From positions 1 to 37,934 of the forward strand of contig JAFGHK010000098.1 of the NCBI GenBank assembly GCA_016930185.1: a DNA stretch of 37,934 bases, in the 5' to 3' direction. This DNA is from Dehalococcoidales bacterium. GTDB lineage: Bacteria; Chloroflexota; Dehalococcoidia; Dehalococcoidales; RBG-16-60-22. The position numbers and the translations under genes are program-made. Under the pieces are notes generated by a model that had not been told where the DNA came from, did no database searches, and saw only the letters and a program-made list of their open reading frames with translations. How positions within the stretch are numbered: the first letter of the stretch is position 1; each line of letters begins with the position of its first letter. Positions 7,895 to 15,472 of this stretch are shown here, in pieces.

Positions 7895-7946
7895 TGACAG
7901 TTGAGGACAATTGAGCACCTTTTTAGCTTTTACTGCCTCCACTACA

Positions 7947-7978
7947 TAAAAAGAAAGAGGGGGCATTCACCCCCTCTC
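7947..7978 (-). terminator. Strong rho-independent terminator
   Basis: On the minus strand AGAGGGGG, a 6-base loop and CCCCCTCT form a perfect 8-bp stem followed by TTCTTTTT. It lies 21 bases past the stop of the rubredoxin remnant, so it probably ends the AOR/Fur/GNAT transcription unit. Confidence 0.85.
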
Positions 7979-7998
7979 AAAAATTACGATAAGTAGGT

Positions 7999-8127
7999 CT
8001 ACTCTATTTTCTTGAACTTGCCGCGCGGGGCACCGCAGATGGGACAGCGCTCCGGGGCCTCGCCCCCCGCCGTGTTGCCTATGTAAGTGATAAAAGTAAC
8101 GTTTTGGGGGAATATCGTTAATCCCAT
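7999..8127 (-). pseudogene. Truncated rubredoxin-like zinc-ribbon remnant
   Basis: This is a 42-codon reading frame too short for the supplied track. Its C-terminal half, GNTAGGEAPERCPICGAPRG then KFKKIE, is an unmistakable end of a small rubredoxin or rubrerythrin-type iron-binding domain. The first CxxC pair that should precede YIG is missing, and the upstream residues (MGLTIFPQNVTF) do not resemble the family. No other frame restores it, and no ribosome-binding site precedes the ATG. Base composition switches abruptly from very GC-rich to AT-rich near 8083, where similarity ends. I read this as the 3' remnant of a gene cut by an insertion or deletion. A functional single-CxxC peptide is possible but less likely. 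Confidence 0.6.
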
Positions 8128-8173
8128 GAAGCTGGATATTTTTTCTAGATAATGTTACCCAAAAACAGAAAAA

Positions 8174-8788
8174 TTAAAAGATATCATCCGGCATTTCATC
8201 AGGTATAAAGGGCATTGCTTCCACTAAAGGCGAAATTGGGTTTTTATAATCTCGTTTGAAAATCAAATACCAGAATAATGCAATTTCATCACCATAAACA
8301 ACAGAGTCTTTATACAGACAGGTATCAAAACCCCCCAATATGAAGCCGCAACTTTCATATAGTCGGCATGCCCCCACGTTAGTATCCTGTGTCTCGACCA
8401 TTACCCCTGGAAAGCCACGGTACTTAGCCCAGGTTATCGCGCGGTCCATCAATTCCCCGCCTATACCCTGCCTTCTGTGTTTTTTATCAACCCTTATATC
8501 TTCAACTAAACAAAATTTATTCCAGTTTTCACGCAGAATTACCTGTCCGGTTATCTTCCCGTCAAAATAAGCAAGATAGGCTGTTTTACTAGAGTAATTA
8601 ATATAGTCAGTATAATCACGTTTTTCAGGTTCATAACGTTTCTTATACACGGGCACATCAACTACCGTATAGCTCAAACTCCCGTCCTCATAACTAGGGA
8701 CGATTTTGGAATTAATCACAAACTCACTATCACATTTGTCCAGGTCTGTAATATTTTTATTATCAAGTTTCACAACAAGGATTCCCAT
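8174..8788 (-). CDS. GNAT acetyltransferase, streptothricin acetyltransferase-like
   Basis: A 204-residue GNAT enzyme. The acetyl-CoA site is VEDIRVDKKHRRQGIGGELM (R/Q-x-x-G-x-G/A), followed by GVMVETQDTNVGACRLYESC and GFILGGFDTCLYK. These, plus the preceding GQVILRENWNKF, strongly resemble streptothricin acetyltransferases (SatA/Sat type), which acetylate the beta-lysine of that antibiotic. The true substrate is unproven. The ATG at 8788 has AAGGAG at 7 bases; the longer track start would overlap fur. The gene is conspicuously AT-rich and lies between fur and a truncated rubredoxin, which suggests recent acquisition. Confidence 0.8.
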   Translation of the reverse strand: MGILVVKLDNKNITDLDKCDSEFVINSKIVPSYEDGSLSYTVVDVPVYKKRYEPEKRDYTDYINYSSKTAYLAYFDGKITGQVILRENWNKFCLVEDIRVDKKHRRQGIGGELMDRAITWAKYRGFPGVMVETQDTNVGACRLYESCGFILGGFDTCLYKDSVVYGDEIALFWYLIFKRDYKNPISPLVEAMPFIPDEMPDDIF

Positions 8789-8814
8789 AATAGCTCTCCT
8801 TGCGACAAGATAAG

Positions 8815-9297
8815 CTACCTCCCGCCGGACTTCTTCTCCCGGCATTTCTTACAGATGCCGAAGACGCCCACGTGCCGCAGCTCCGCCTGGAAACCGTATT
8901 CGCGCAGGAGGACATCCCTTAAGGAAGACAATGTCGCTTCGTCGATATCGATGACCCTGCCGCAGGACTGGCAGATGAGGTGGTGGTGGTGGCCGCTGCC
9001 TTCAGAATGGAACCTGATACGCCCTTCGCCGAGGTCTATTTCATAGACCATGCCCAGCTTCTTTAAAAGCTCGAGCGTACGGTAAACGGTGGAGATATTG
9101 ACGTTGGGGTACCGGGCAGCCACCTGTTCGTAAATATCCTCGGCGGAGATATGTTCATCGCTGTTCTCTATCGCCGCAAGAATAATCAGGCGCTGGGGAG
9201 TAAGACGATAGCCTTTCTCCCGCAGCCGCTCGGCAATGCTGGCGGCGTCATGCACGTGACTGTGCGAGTGACCGTGCGGGTGCTGCGTTTCCGCCAT
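8815..9297 (-). CDS. Fur-family metalloregulator with His-rich N-terminus
   Basis: A 160-residue regulator of the Fur/PerR/Zur family. The winged helix is RLTPQRLIILAAI through NVNISTVYRTLELLKKLGMV. The dimerisation domain has a structural zinc site from C109/C112 (CQSC) and C149/C152 (CKKC), and a GHHHHLIC segment that contributes regulatory metal ligands. The N-terminus HPHGHSHSHVH is unusually His-rich and may bind a further metal. The start ATG shares a base with the DUF169 stop (TAATG), so the two are translationally coupled. It probably responds to iron, zinc or peroxide and may control the AOR operon in which it sits; which signal cannot be told. Confidence 0.93.
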   Translation of the reverse strand: MAETQHPHGHSHSHVHDAASIAERLREKGYRLTPQRLIILAAIENSDEHISAEDIYEQVAARYPNVNISTVYRTLELLKKLGMVYEIDLGEGRIRFHSEGSGHHHHLICQSCGRVIDIDEATLSSLRDVLLREYGFQAELRHVGVFGICKKCREKKSGGR

Positions 9298-10031
9298 TAG
9301 TAGTCCTCCAGCCCCCACTTTTTAAACATGGCTTTATAAAAATCGGGACGGGCGAAATCCGGCTGTATGAAATAGCTGGTGTTGCGGTAGGCATAAGGCT
9401 GGTCCTGGAACTTCTTAAGATTGGTGAGGAGGTCGGCCAGCTTGCCTGCCGGTATGGCAAACATCATCTCATTATCATCGGCGTGGGCCCGCTGGTATTC
9501 GCCGGGGTCGGGGATAACAACATAGAATTTCCCGGTCATCATGGGAGTAACGACGGCATGCGCGCAGGAAGGAGGGAAGAAACGACCTTCTACCTCCGGC
9601 ACCTGCTCGAATGGCATGGAAAGCATAATGGTGCGCAGCTGCGCGGAATTAGCATAAACTATAGCCACGTCCGGCTCGAAGGAGGCAGTCTCAAGCGGCG
9701 CAGTCAGGATGCCGACGTACTTGCCGTATTCAAAGCGCTCGTAAGGGTGACCCATCACCGGACCTTCTACCGGCACCAGACCGTAAGCCATCAGGCCGGC
9801 GGGACACCAGTGGTCTTCCTTAAGCATGGCAATGGTGGCGCGTTCTCTACGTGTCATTGCAAAAGCCTGGCACTGGGCGAGATGATAATTATGGTCTTTC
9901 TTGGGACGCATGGCCTCCGCAGGTATGTCCGCTTCCTTCTCCAGCATTTTTACGGCTATAGGAGACGTCCTTAATTGCAGGATGTCCACCAGCTCCTCGC
10001 CATAGCGGTTGAACTCTTTAGTGGTCGCCAT
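9297..10031 (-). CDS. DUF169 family protein
   Basis: A 244-residue protein recognised as DUF169 (COG2043) by QLRTSPIAVKMLE near the N-terminus, a Cys-containing HLAQCQAFAM (C54), HWCPAGLMAYGL (C76) and FFPPSCAHAVV (C156). The three conserved cysteines could bind a metal or iron-sulfur cluster, but the family's activity is unknown to me. No signal peptide or membrane helix is seen, so it is cytoplasmic. GGGAGG precedes the ATG. It lies 20 bases after the second cupin and overlaps fur by one base, clearly within the AOR operon. Confidence 0.85.
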   Translation of the reverse strand: MATTKEFNRYGEELVDILQLRTSPIAVKMLEKEADIPAEAMRPKKDHNYHLAQCQAFAMTRRERATIAMLKEDHWCPAGLMAYGLVPVEGPVMGHPYERFEYGKYVGILTAPLETASFEPDVAIVYANSAQLRTIMLSMPFEQVPEVEGRFFPPSCAHAVVTPMMTGKFYVVIPDPGEYQRAHADDNEMMFAIPAGKLADLLTNLKKFQDQPYAYRNTSYFIQPDFARPDFYKAMFKKWGLEDY

Positions 10032-10051
10032 TGGGGTCTACCTCCCTTTTT

Positions 10052-10483
10052 TTATTTGTAATGGCTCGTGGGACCGGATGCGGTATGGAAGATGGGCCGC
10101 TTGATATTGCGGATGATGACCGGGCCGTGCTGGACGCCGGCCGGTATGCAGGCGGCGAAACTCCTGTCCACGATGTTCTTCTCGTTGTCGATGGTGATTT
10201 CAATCTCCGCGCCGAGGTCCTGGATATTATCGTAATTGAAGCCGAAAAAACCCAGCACCTCGTTGAAGTCGTGCGTGTGCGATTCGCAAAGCCTTATTTC
10301 TTTCGGTCCGCCGGGCAGTATCCACTTGGTCTCGGAATATAACTCGGCGCCGGGGACGGTATCGCCGTCCACCTGGACAACCGGCTTAACGACTTTGGGG
10401 TCGTTCTTAACGCGGTAGGGAGGATATTTGGCGTTGGCTTTAGGAGTATCTACAACGTACTTCGCATTTCTACCTTTATGCAT
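10052..10483 (-). CDS. Cupin-fold protein, AOR-linked paralogue B
   Basis: A 143-residue small beta-barrel protein. Likely metal ligands are H69, H71 and E75 in CESHTHDFNE and H119 in IPAGVQHGPVIIR, with H133 in RPIFH also conserved. It is a paralogue of the upstream protein: all five residues occur in that protein exactly 29 positions later, with no gap between. Shared segments include LGAEIEI, EKNI, SF and IPA. This matches the cupin 3-His/1-Glu pattern. The substrate is unknown. AAAGAGG precedes the ATG. It lies 39 bases after its paralogue and 20 before DUF169. Confidence 0.75.
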   Translation of the reverse strand: MHKGRNAKYVVDTPKANAKYPPYRVKNDPKVVKPVVQVDGDTVPGAELYSETKWILPGGPKEIRLCESHTHDFNEVLGFFGFNYDNIQDLGAEIEITIDNEKNIVDRSFAACIPAGVQHGPVIIRNIKRPIFHTASGPTSHYK

Positions 10484-10522
10484 TTCAATTACCTCTTTCT
10501 AAAAAGTAAGATATGATTCTTG

Positions 10523-11041
10523 TTAGACGTACATATCACCCGAACCGAGGGTCATGTGGAAAATCGGGGCATCCCAGTGGCGGATAACTAATGGGCAATG
10601 CTCCATATTGGCCGGGATGTAAATCATGAAGCTCTTGTTGAAGATGAATTTTTCATCTTCCAGCCAGAACTCAACTTCGGCGCCGAGGTCGGATGGGTCG
10701 TCCACGTTGGTGCCGAACATTGTAAAAATCTCAACGAAGGGATGGGAGTGGGGCATAATGCCGGGCACTTCTCCGCTCTTGACCAGTTCCGGCGTTACTA
10801 ACTTGGGCATTTCCATCCTCGGCATCTGCATCTGGTCTTTCATCGTGGATGGCCACTGCCAGGTGTACTCGCCGTAGAAAGCGCCGGGGAGTACCTCTTT
10901 ATCCATCCAGATAACGTGCTCCAGTCCCAGCCGGTAGCCGTCGCGGTAGCCCTGCGCTATTTCCTGGGGGCCTTTATAGCCGGGCATCACGATGCCCTTC
11001 TTCAATTCCGTAGTAATATACTTGCCGTACTTGCTTGCCAT
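10523..11041 (-). CDS. Cupin-fold protein, AOR-linked paralogue A
   Basis: A 172-residue protein with the same barrel as its downstream neighbour plus about 29 extra N-terminal residues. Candidate metal ligands are H98, H100 and E104 in MPHSHPFVE and H148 in IPANMEHCPLVIR, with H162 in PIFHMTL. A Met-rich stretch (MKDQMQMPRMEMPK, about 67-80) precedes the metal site. GAAAGGAGCG lies before the ATG. It starts 37 bases after aor. The tandem pair probably arose by duplication and may form a heterodimer; whether they are enzymes, metal carriers or ligand sensors for AOR is unknown. Confidence 0.75.
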   Translation of the reverse strand: MASKYGKYITTELKKGIVMPGYKGPQEIAQGYRDGYRLGLEHVIWMDKEVLPGAFYGEYTWQWPSTMKDQMQMPRMEMPKLVTPELVKSGEVPGIMPHSHPFVEIFTMFGTNVDDPSDLGAEVEFWLEDEKFIFNKSFMIYIPANMEHCPLVIRHWDAPIFHMTLGSGDMYV

Positions 11042-11078
11042 CTGAACGCTCCTTTCAAGAATTGAATATACTATATTA

Positions 11079-12923
11079 TTATACTTTTATATCCTTTAAT
11101 ACAGAGTCCAGCCTTAATTCCTTAAGCTTTTTCTCATTAGGGACGCCGTCTTTCGTCCAGCCGCGCAGCTCATAGTATTTGTCCAGGAATTCATCGCTGT
11201 GGCCGACTATTTGCCCCTCCCCTTTAGCCTCCCGGGTATGCAGGGGCTCGGTGCGGATGCGATCGGGAAGATAGTCGTCTTTCCGACCAAATCCCTGGCG
11301 TATATTGAAAGCTCTTTCCAGGTTAAACATGCGGTCGCCGACTTCCGCCAGGTAAGCGTCGTCCTTGAATTTATCAATGCCTCGGGCAGCCGCTAGCAGT
11401 TTGCCGTAGAGCTGAGCCCAGCCCCAACCTCCGGCAAAAGCGCAAATCACACCACATTCGTTGGAGGCGGTGCTGTTCTGATTGAAGATAACGATGTCGG
11501 CATTGCCTTCGTCAAAGCGGTCTGTGGGGTGTGGGAAAGGGGCGCCGAAAATATCCTGGGCGGCGTAGCCGTAGCAGTGGGAAGCCCCGACGCTGGCGGT
11601 GGCGTAGTTATAACCCTGGGACTTGGCGCCGCGTGGCTCGTAGGCAGGCATCTCCAGTCCTTTAACATTCATGGCATAGACGTCCGAGCCTTTATCCAGT
11701 TTAGCGGCGACACGCATCGTGCCCTCGGCAAGGAGGTCGCCGATACCCTCGCGTAGGGCGATTTTCTTGATTAAGGCTACCATCGGCTCATGCCGACCGT
11801 AAATCAGCTCAAGTCCGCTGGTATCCGACTTATTGATTAATCCTTTCTCGTAAAGCTCATAAGCAAATCCGATGGTATTACCGGTACTGATGGTATCCAG
11901 CCCGTAGTCGTCGCAAAGCTGGTCGGCGCGGATGCTGGCTTCGATGTTGTTGCTTTCGATAGGCCCGGTAAAAGCCCAGATGGACTCATACTCGGGGCCC
12001 TCGCTGTGGGCGCCCTTATATATGCCGGACGTAACCGTATGCACTTTGCCGCAGCGTGCCGGGCAGGAATAGCAGCCCATGTCCCCGACTCTCAACTTGC
12101 GGTATTCGGCGCCGGCGAGTTTCTGGTAATCGACCTGCTGACCGTAGCGGAAATTACGCACCGGGTAAATACCGATAGTGTTGGTGATGTCCTGGGTGCT
12201 GGTGGTGCCCCATTCCTTATGGTTCAGGAAAGCGTCGTTGTCCTTGATGATATTGACCTGTTCTCTAGCTAAAGTATTATAGGTATCGGGGTCGGCGAGG
12301 TGGAGGGCTCGGGTGGCGGTAATGGCCACCGCCTTAAGATTTTTGGAGCCCATGACCGTGCCGGTGCCGCAGCGCCCGGCGGTGCGGCGATCACTGACGA
12401 CGGCAGCGTATTTCACCAGTTTTTCGCCGGCGGGGCCGATGCAGGCCGTCCGCGTATTCTTGCCGTGCTGGCTGTTCAGCCACGCCTGCGTTTCTTTAGT
12501 ATCTTTGCCCCAGATTTCTTTAGCGCTTAAAATTTCGCAGCCGTCCGGCGTGATGTGTATATAGGCCGGTTTTTCGGTTTTACCTTCGATGATTATGACT
12601 TCAAGGTCGGCGAACCTCATCCAGGCGCCGAAGTCGGCGCCGCAAACGGAACGGGCGAAAGCACCAGTGAGAGGACTCCTGGTGCAGACAATCCAGCGCG
12701 ATACCGCCTGAGCCATCGTACCGGCCAGGGGCCCGGCCAGCATAATAACCTTGTTTTTCTCGCCAAGGGGGTCGGTGCCGGGGGCGATTTCATCGTAAAG
12801 ATATTTGACCCCATATCCTCTCCCCCCTATAAAATCGGTGGCGATGGATTCGGGAACAGACTCCCGGCTGACTTTGCCGGTGGAAAGATTGACTCTTAAA
12901 ATTTTACCGGTATTCACTTCCAT
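11079..12923 (-). CDS. aor: Aldehyde:ferredoxin oxidoreductase, tungsten type
   Basis: A 614-residue member of the AOR family, which oxidises aldehydes to acids (or reduces acids) with ferredoxin, using a bis-pterin tungsten cofactor and one 4Fe-4S cluster. The N-terminus MEVNTGKILRVNLSTGKV and FIGGRGYGVKYLYDE are family hallmarks. Cluster ligands are CYSCPARC (about 282-289) plus a distal Cys in NECGVICAF (about 489). The pterin-binding AGPLAGTM and RTAGRCGTGTVMGSKNLKA segments are present, and the length is normal for a full enzyme. AAGGAGG precedes the ATG. A MoaD-like gene lies just upstream, as is common for AORs. The substrate class is not resolved. Confidence 0.95.
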   Translation of the reverse strand: MEVNTGKILRVNLSTGKVSRESVPESIATDFIGGRGYGVKYLYDEIAPGTDPLGEKNKVIMLAGPLAGTMAQAVSRWIVCTRSPLTGAFARSVCGADFGAWMRFADLEVIIIEGKTEKPAYIHITPDGCEILSAKEIWGKDTKETQAWLNSQHGKNTRTACIGPAGEKLVKYAAVVSDRRTAGRCGTGTVMGSKNLKAVAITATRALHLADPDTYNTLAREQVNIIKDNDAFLNHKEWGTTSTQDITNTIGIYPVRNFRYGQQVDYQKLAGAEYRKLRVGDMGCYSCPARCGKVHTVTSGIYKGAHSEGPEYESIWAFTGPIESNNIEASIRADQLCDDYGLDTISTGNTIGFAYELYEKGLINKSDTSGLELIYGRHEPMVALIKKIALREGIGDLLAEGTMRVAAKLDKGSDVYAMNVKGLEMPAYEPRGAKSQGYNYATASVGASHCYGYAAQDIFGAPFPHPTDRFDEGNADIVIFNQNSTASNECGVICAFAGGWGWAQLYGKLLAAARGIDKFKDDAYLAEVGDRMFNLERAFNIRQGFGRKDDYLPDRIRTEPLHTREAKGEGQIVGHSDEFLDKYYELRGWTKDGVPNEKKLKELRLDSVLKDIKV

Positions 12924-12985
12924 ATTAGCCTCCTTAAGTCAAGGCTGGTATATATATTACAATTTTGAACATGGAAAATGCTATT

Positions 12986-13258
12986 TTATCCGCCCAAAAC
13001 GATATGGGAAATGTAAATCTTGTCCCCGGGACGCACGGGCTTCAATAGTGGCTCCGGGAAGGCGTTTTCCTTGTTGATAAAGATACTTATACCTTTGCGA
13101 AGATTGCCGCGTTTGTTAAAGAGTTTGGGCTTTAACTGCGGGTACTTCGCTACCATTTCATTTAAGCACTCCCCGACGGCGCTGCCCTCGACGTTAATGC
13201 GGTTTACGCCGTTAACGAGGGCCTGCAAAACGGGGGGTATGTTTACTTCCACAGTCAT
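12986..13258 (-). CDS. MoaD/ThiS-like ubiquitin-fold sulfur carrier
   Basis: A 90-residue beta-grasp protein that opens MTVEVNIPPVLQAL and ends in the obligatory Gly-Gly (HIVLGG), the site of adenylation and thiocarboxylation. It would supply sulfur to the dithiolene of molybdopterin or tungstopterin. Directly preceding aor (62 bases), it is most simply a dedicated carrier for the AOR cofactor. Its size slightly exceeds that of housekeeping MoaD and fits the AOR-associated subfamily. It is the first gene of the minus-strand module. Confidence 0.88.
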   Translation of the reverse strand: MTVEVNIPPVLQALVNGVNRINVEGSAVGECLNEMVAKYPQLKPKLFNKRGNLRKGISIFINKENAFPEPLLKPVRPGDKIYISHIVLGG

Positions 13259-13273
13259 GTTATGCCTAATTCG

Positions 13274-13282
13274 ATTATATCA
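13274..13282 (-). promoter_or_regulatory. Extended -10 promoter for the MoaD-AOR operon
   Basis: TGATATAAT on the minus strand is an extended -10 (TGn plus TATAAT) lying 15 bases upstream of the moaD-like ATG, so the leader would be very short. No good -35 is seen. No Fur-box-like palindrome was evident by eye in this short gap. Confidence 0.45.
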
Positions 13283-13313
13283 CTTTTAAAGGGTGAGATT
13301 GAAAACGGTCGTG

Positions 13314-14177
13314 TTACTTAAAAGGATTGAGAAAGGAATTATGTATTAACTTGCAATATGTTGCCGACAGCACGTAAATCAGTACGAAGCCTATCAAGAC
13401 CATGATGAGGGCTAATATCAGGAGACTATATACTGCGCCGAGAACTGACGCCGTATAGGGGAAGACGCTTTCGGACGTGCGCCCGGCGAGCAGCAGTATC
13501 AGGTTCAGTATCAAGAACGGCAGGATGATGCAGCCCAGGCCGGAAAGCGAGCCCTTGATGTCCGCCCAGCTTAGTCTGACGTTGGAGGCGATACATATGG
13601 ACAGGTAAAGAAAAACCCAGAACTGCCAGGTATTCAGGTTGTCGGACGTGAAAATGAGGTTGAGAATTGAAGGAATCGAGTCCCGGAAGACCGTAAAATA
13701 GTCGCCGACCGACGCGCTGGCGCCCAGGCTGTTCACCCCCGCGATAATGGAGTCCCAGACTTGCGAGCTGTCCGGTATAAGAAAATAAAACACAGCGAAA
13801 AGCGCGGCGCAGCCTAATACCACCGGTCCGATGCCGATGAAGAAATTACCGAGCACGTGCCAGGGGTTTCTTGGGTTCCAGGTGTGATAAACGTAGCCCA
13901 GCGTGCCGGTTTCTCTATCCGGCTGGAAGAATCTGATTTCCTGTATTTTGTGCAGGAATATCACGCAAAAGAGAGCATGCCCCAGCTCGTGCACCGGTGT
14001 TCCCAGCCAGGCGACGAAATAGGTGCCCCAGCGCCCGAAAGCGTTGGCCAGCGACCTGAAGGTAAGCTGGGAAATGAAATGTATCAGCAGACCGAAGATG
14101 AAGAAGCCCAAAAACAGGGCGGCCATCTGCCCCAGCGTGGCTATAAGGATGTCCTTGATGAAGATGAGGGCGTCCAT
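13314..14177 (-). CDS. M50-like membrane metalloprotease
   Basis: A polytopic membrane protein of about 287 residues with GTPVHELGHALFCVIF, the HExxH zinc motif of site-2-type (M50) proteases placed in a hydrophobic stretch, as the family requires. About six to seven hydrophobic helices are visible. A clear NPDG/LDG second motif was not identified, so catalytic competence is less certain. The track start (TTG at 14216) is itself the -35 box of a good promoter; the ATG at 14177 is therefore preferred. It follows an ABC exporter permease by only 71 bases. Confidence 0.7.
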   Translation of the reverse strand: MDALIFIKDILIATLGQMAALFLGFFIFGLLIHFISQLTFRSLANAFGRWGTYFVAWLGTPVHELGHALFCVIFLHKIQEIRFFQPDRETGTLGYVYHTWNPRNPWHVLGNFFIGIGPVVLGCAALFAVFYFLIPDSSQVWDSIIAGVNSLGASASVGDYFTVFRDSIPSILNLIFTSDNLNTWQFWVFLYLSICIASNVRLSWADIKGSLSGLGCIILPFLILNLILLLAGRTSESVFPYTASVLGAVYSLLILALIMVLIGFVLIYVLSATYCKLIHNSFLNPFK

Positions 14178-14186
14178 GTTGGTAGC

Positions 14187-14216
14187 ATGATATTCCGCAT
14201 CAAGTTGCAGTGTCAA
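14187..14216 (-). promoter_or_regulatory. Promoter of the M50-like gene, nearly leaderless
   Basis: A perfect TTGACA, 18-base spacer and TATCAT lie on the minus strand. The -10 box ends only 9 bases before the ATG at 14177, so the transcript would start at or within 3 bases of the start codon. Confidence 0.55.
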
Positions 14217-14248
14217 GGAATACGGCAGGGGGGCGGCGTGGACTTAAG

Positions 14249-15472
14249 CTATCCGCTTCTGATACTGCGGATAATCGTGCCCAGGCTGGGGCGTTTCCCG
14301 TACATGAGCAGGAAGGCCCTGACAATCTTGGCGGTAAAGAACAACCCGCCCACCACGCATACTAACAGGACGGCGATACTCGTAAGTATCTGCCATATCG
14401 GGACTTCGGTAATACCCAGCCGCATCATCAAGGTGACGGGGGCGGTGAAGGGGAAAATAGTCAGGGCGATGAAGGCCGGGTTATTCGGGAAGAAAATTAA
14501 GGCGGAAGCAAACCACAGCGGAGATACCGATAACAGCGTAAATATCGGAGCGAGCTGTTGACCTTCCCGGGCAGAGGAAGTGATTGCGCCGATAGCCACG
14601 AATATTATGGCGAATAAGAGATAACCCAGTATGAAATACACGATAAACAGAATGAAAAGCACGGGCGTTATCTCTAAAGTACTTAAAAATCCGCCTATCG
14701 AGATAGAGGCTACATTCAGCAGTAACGGGGCACATATCACCCATATAATTATTTGCAGCAGACCTGCCGCGCCCATCCCCAGTACTTTGCCGATGATAAG
14801 TTGTTTGGTAGAAACAGAGGATAATAATACTTCGATGAGGCGGTTTTCCTTTTCATCGCCCATTCCCTGGAGCAGATAACTGGAAGAAAAAGAAATCGAG
14901 AGTACCAGCAGTACCCCGAAAATCATCGGTATCAACATGTTTCCGTATCCGCCCTGTTCCGTCGCGATATCTCCGGTCTCCGTAAGCCGTATGGAAACAA
15001 TCCCCAGCGGCGCGTTGACCAGCCCGATGGTGGCATCGGTTACTTTACCCGCCAGCATGTTGCTGGAAAGGAAATCTTTTATGGCCGCAGTTACCTCGGG
15101 GGGTGGTTCGAGCTGTTTTTCCAGGGTGTAAATATTAATCATACCGATATTTAAATAGTCCTGTGTGATGATGACGTATTGTTCGATTTCTTCTTTGACC
15201 AGCGCCTCATTGGCTTGAGCAACCGCATCGTACCGGACCAGTTCCACGTTGCCCTGCTTGGTATAATTATCGAACCCGCCTGCTTCATCGATATACCCTA
15301 TGTTTGTTATTTCAACAGACGGCTCCATAGTACCCGTTATTATCTGGTAGGCGACTATCGCCAGGATACCTATCAGCGGCACGATAAGCGTGACGATGAT
15401 AAACCCCGCCCGGCGTATCATGGCGAGGAATTCATACCGAAAAACCAAAAAAGTCTTATTTATGGCTCTCAC
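14249..15472 (-). CDS. ABC-2 type exporter permease, NatB-like
   Basis: A 407-residue membrane protein with the ABC-2 layout. It has one N-terminal helix (FIIVTLIVPLIGILAIVAY), an extracytoplasmic domain of about 150 residues, then about five helices. MGDEKENRLIEVLLSSVST, before the helices, is the cytoplasmic coupling motif shared with NatB sodium exporters. Its 5' end overlaps the ATPase gene by 17 bases. It exports an unidentified substrate; sodium or a small lipid or peptide are possibilities from the family. Confidence 0.9.
   Translation of the reverse strand: MRAINKTFLVFRYEFLAMIRRAGFIIVTLIVPLIGILAIVAYQIITGTMEPSVEITNIGYIDEAGGFDNYTKQGNVELVRYDAVAQANEALVKEEIEQYVIITQDYLNIGMINIYTLEKQLEPPPEVTAAIKDFLSSNMLAGKVTDATIGLVNAPLGIVSIRLTETGDIATEQGGYGNMLIPMIFGVLLVLSISFSSSYLLQGMGDEKENRLIEVLLSSVSTKQLIIGKVLGMGAAGLLQIIIWVICAPLLLNVASISIGGFLSTLEITPVLFILFIVYFILGYLLFAIIFVAIGAITSSAREGQQLAPIFTLLSVSPLWFASALIFFPNNPAFIALTIFPFTAPVTLMMRLGITEVPIWQILTSIAVLLVCVVGGLFFTAKIVRAFLLMYGKRPSLGTIIRSIRSG

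Noticed and set aside
7835-7966. Longer N-terminus of the S1/P1-like protein
   Set aside because: The extension runs through its promoter and a terminator loop; the ATG at 7834 has a perfect ribosome-binding site.
13857-14561. 234-codon plus-strand ORF across the M50-like and NatB-like genes
   Set aside because: It spans two recognised minus-strand genes and their promoter, with no family similarity.
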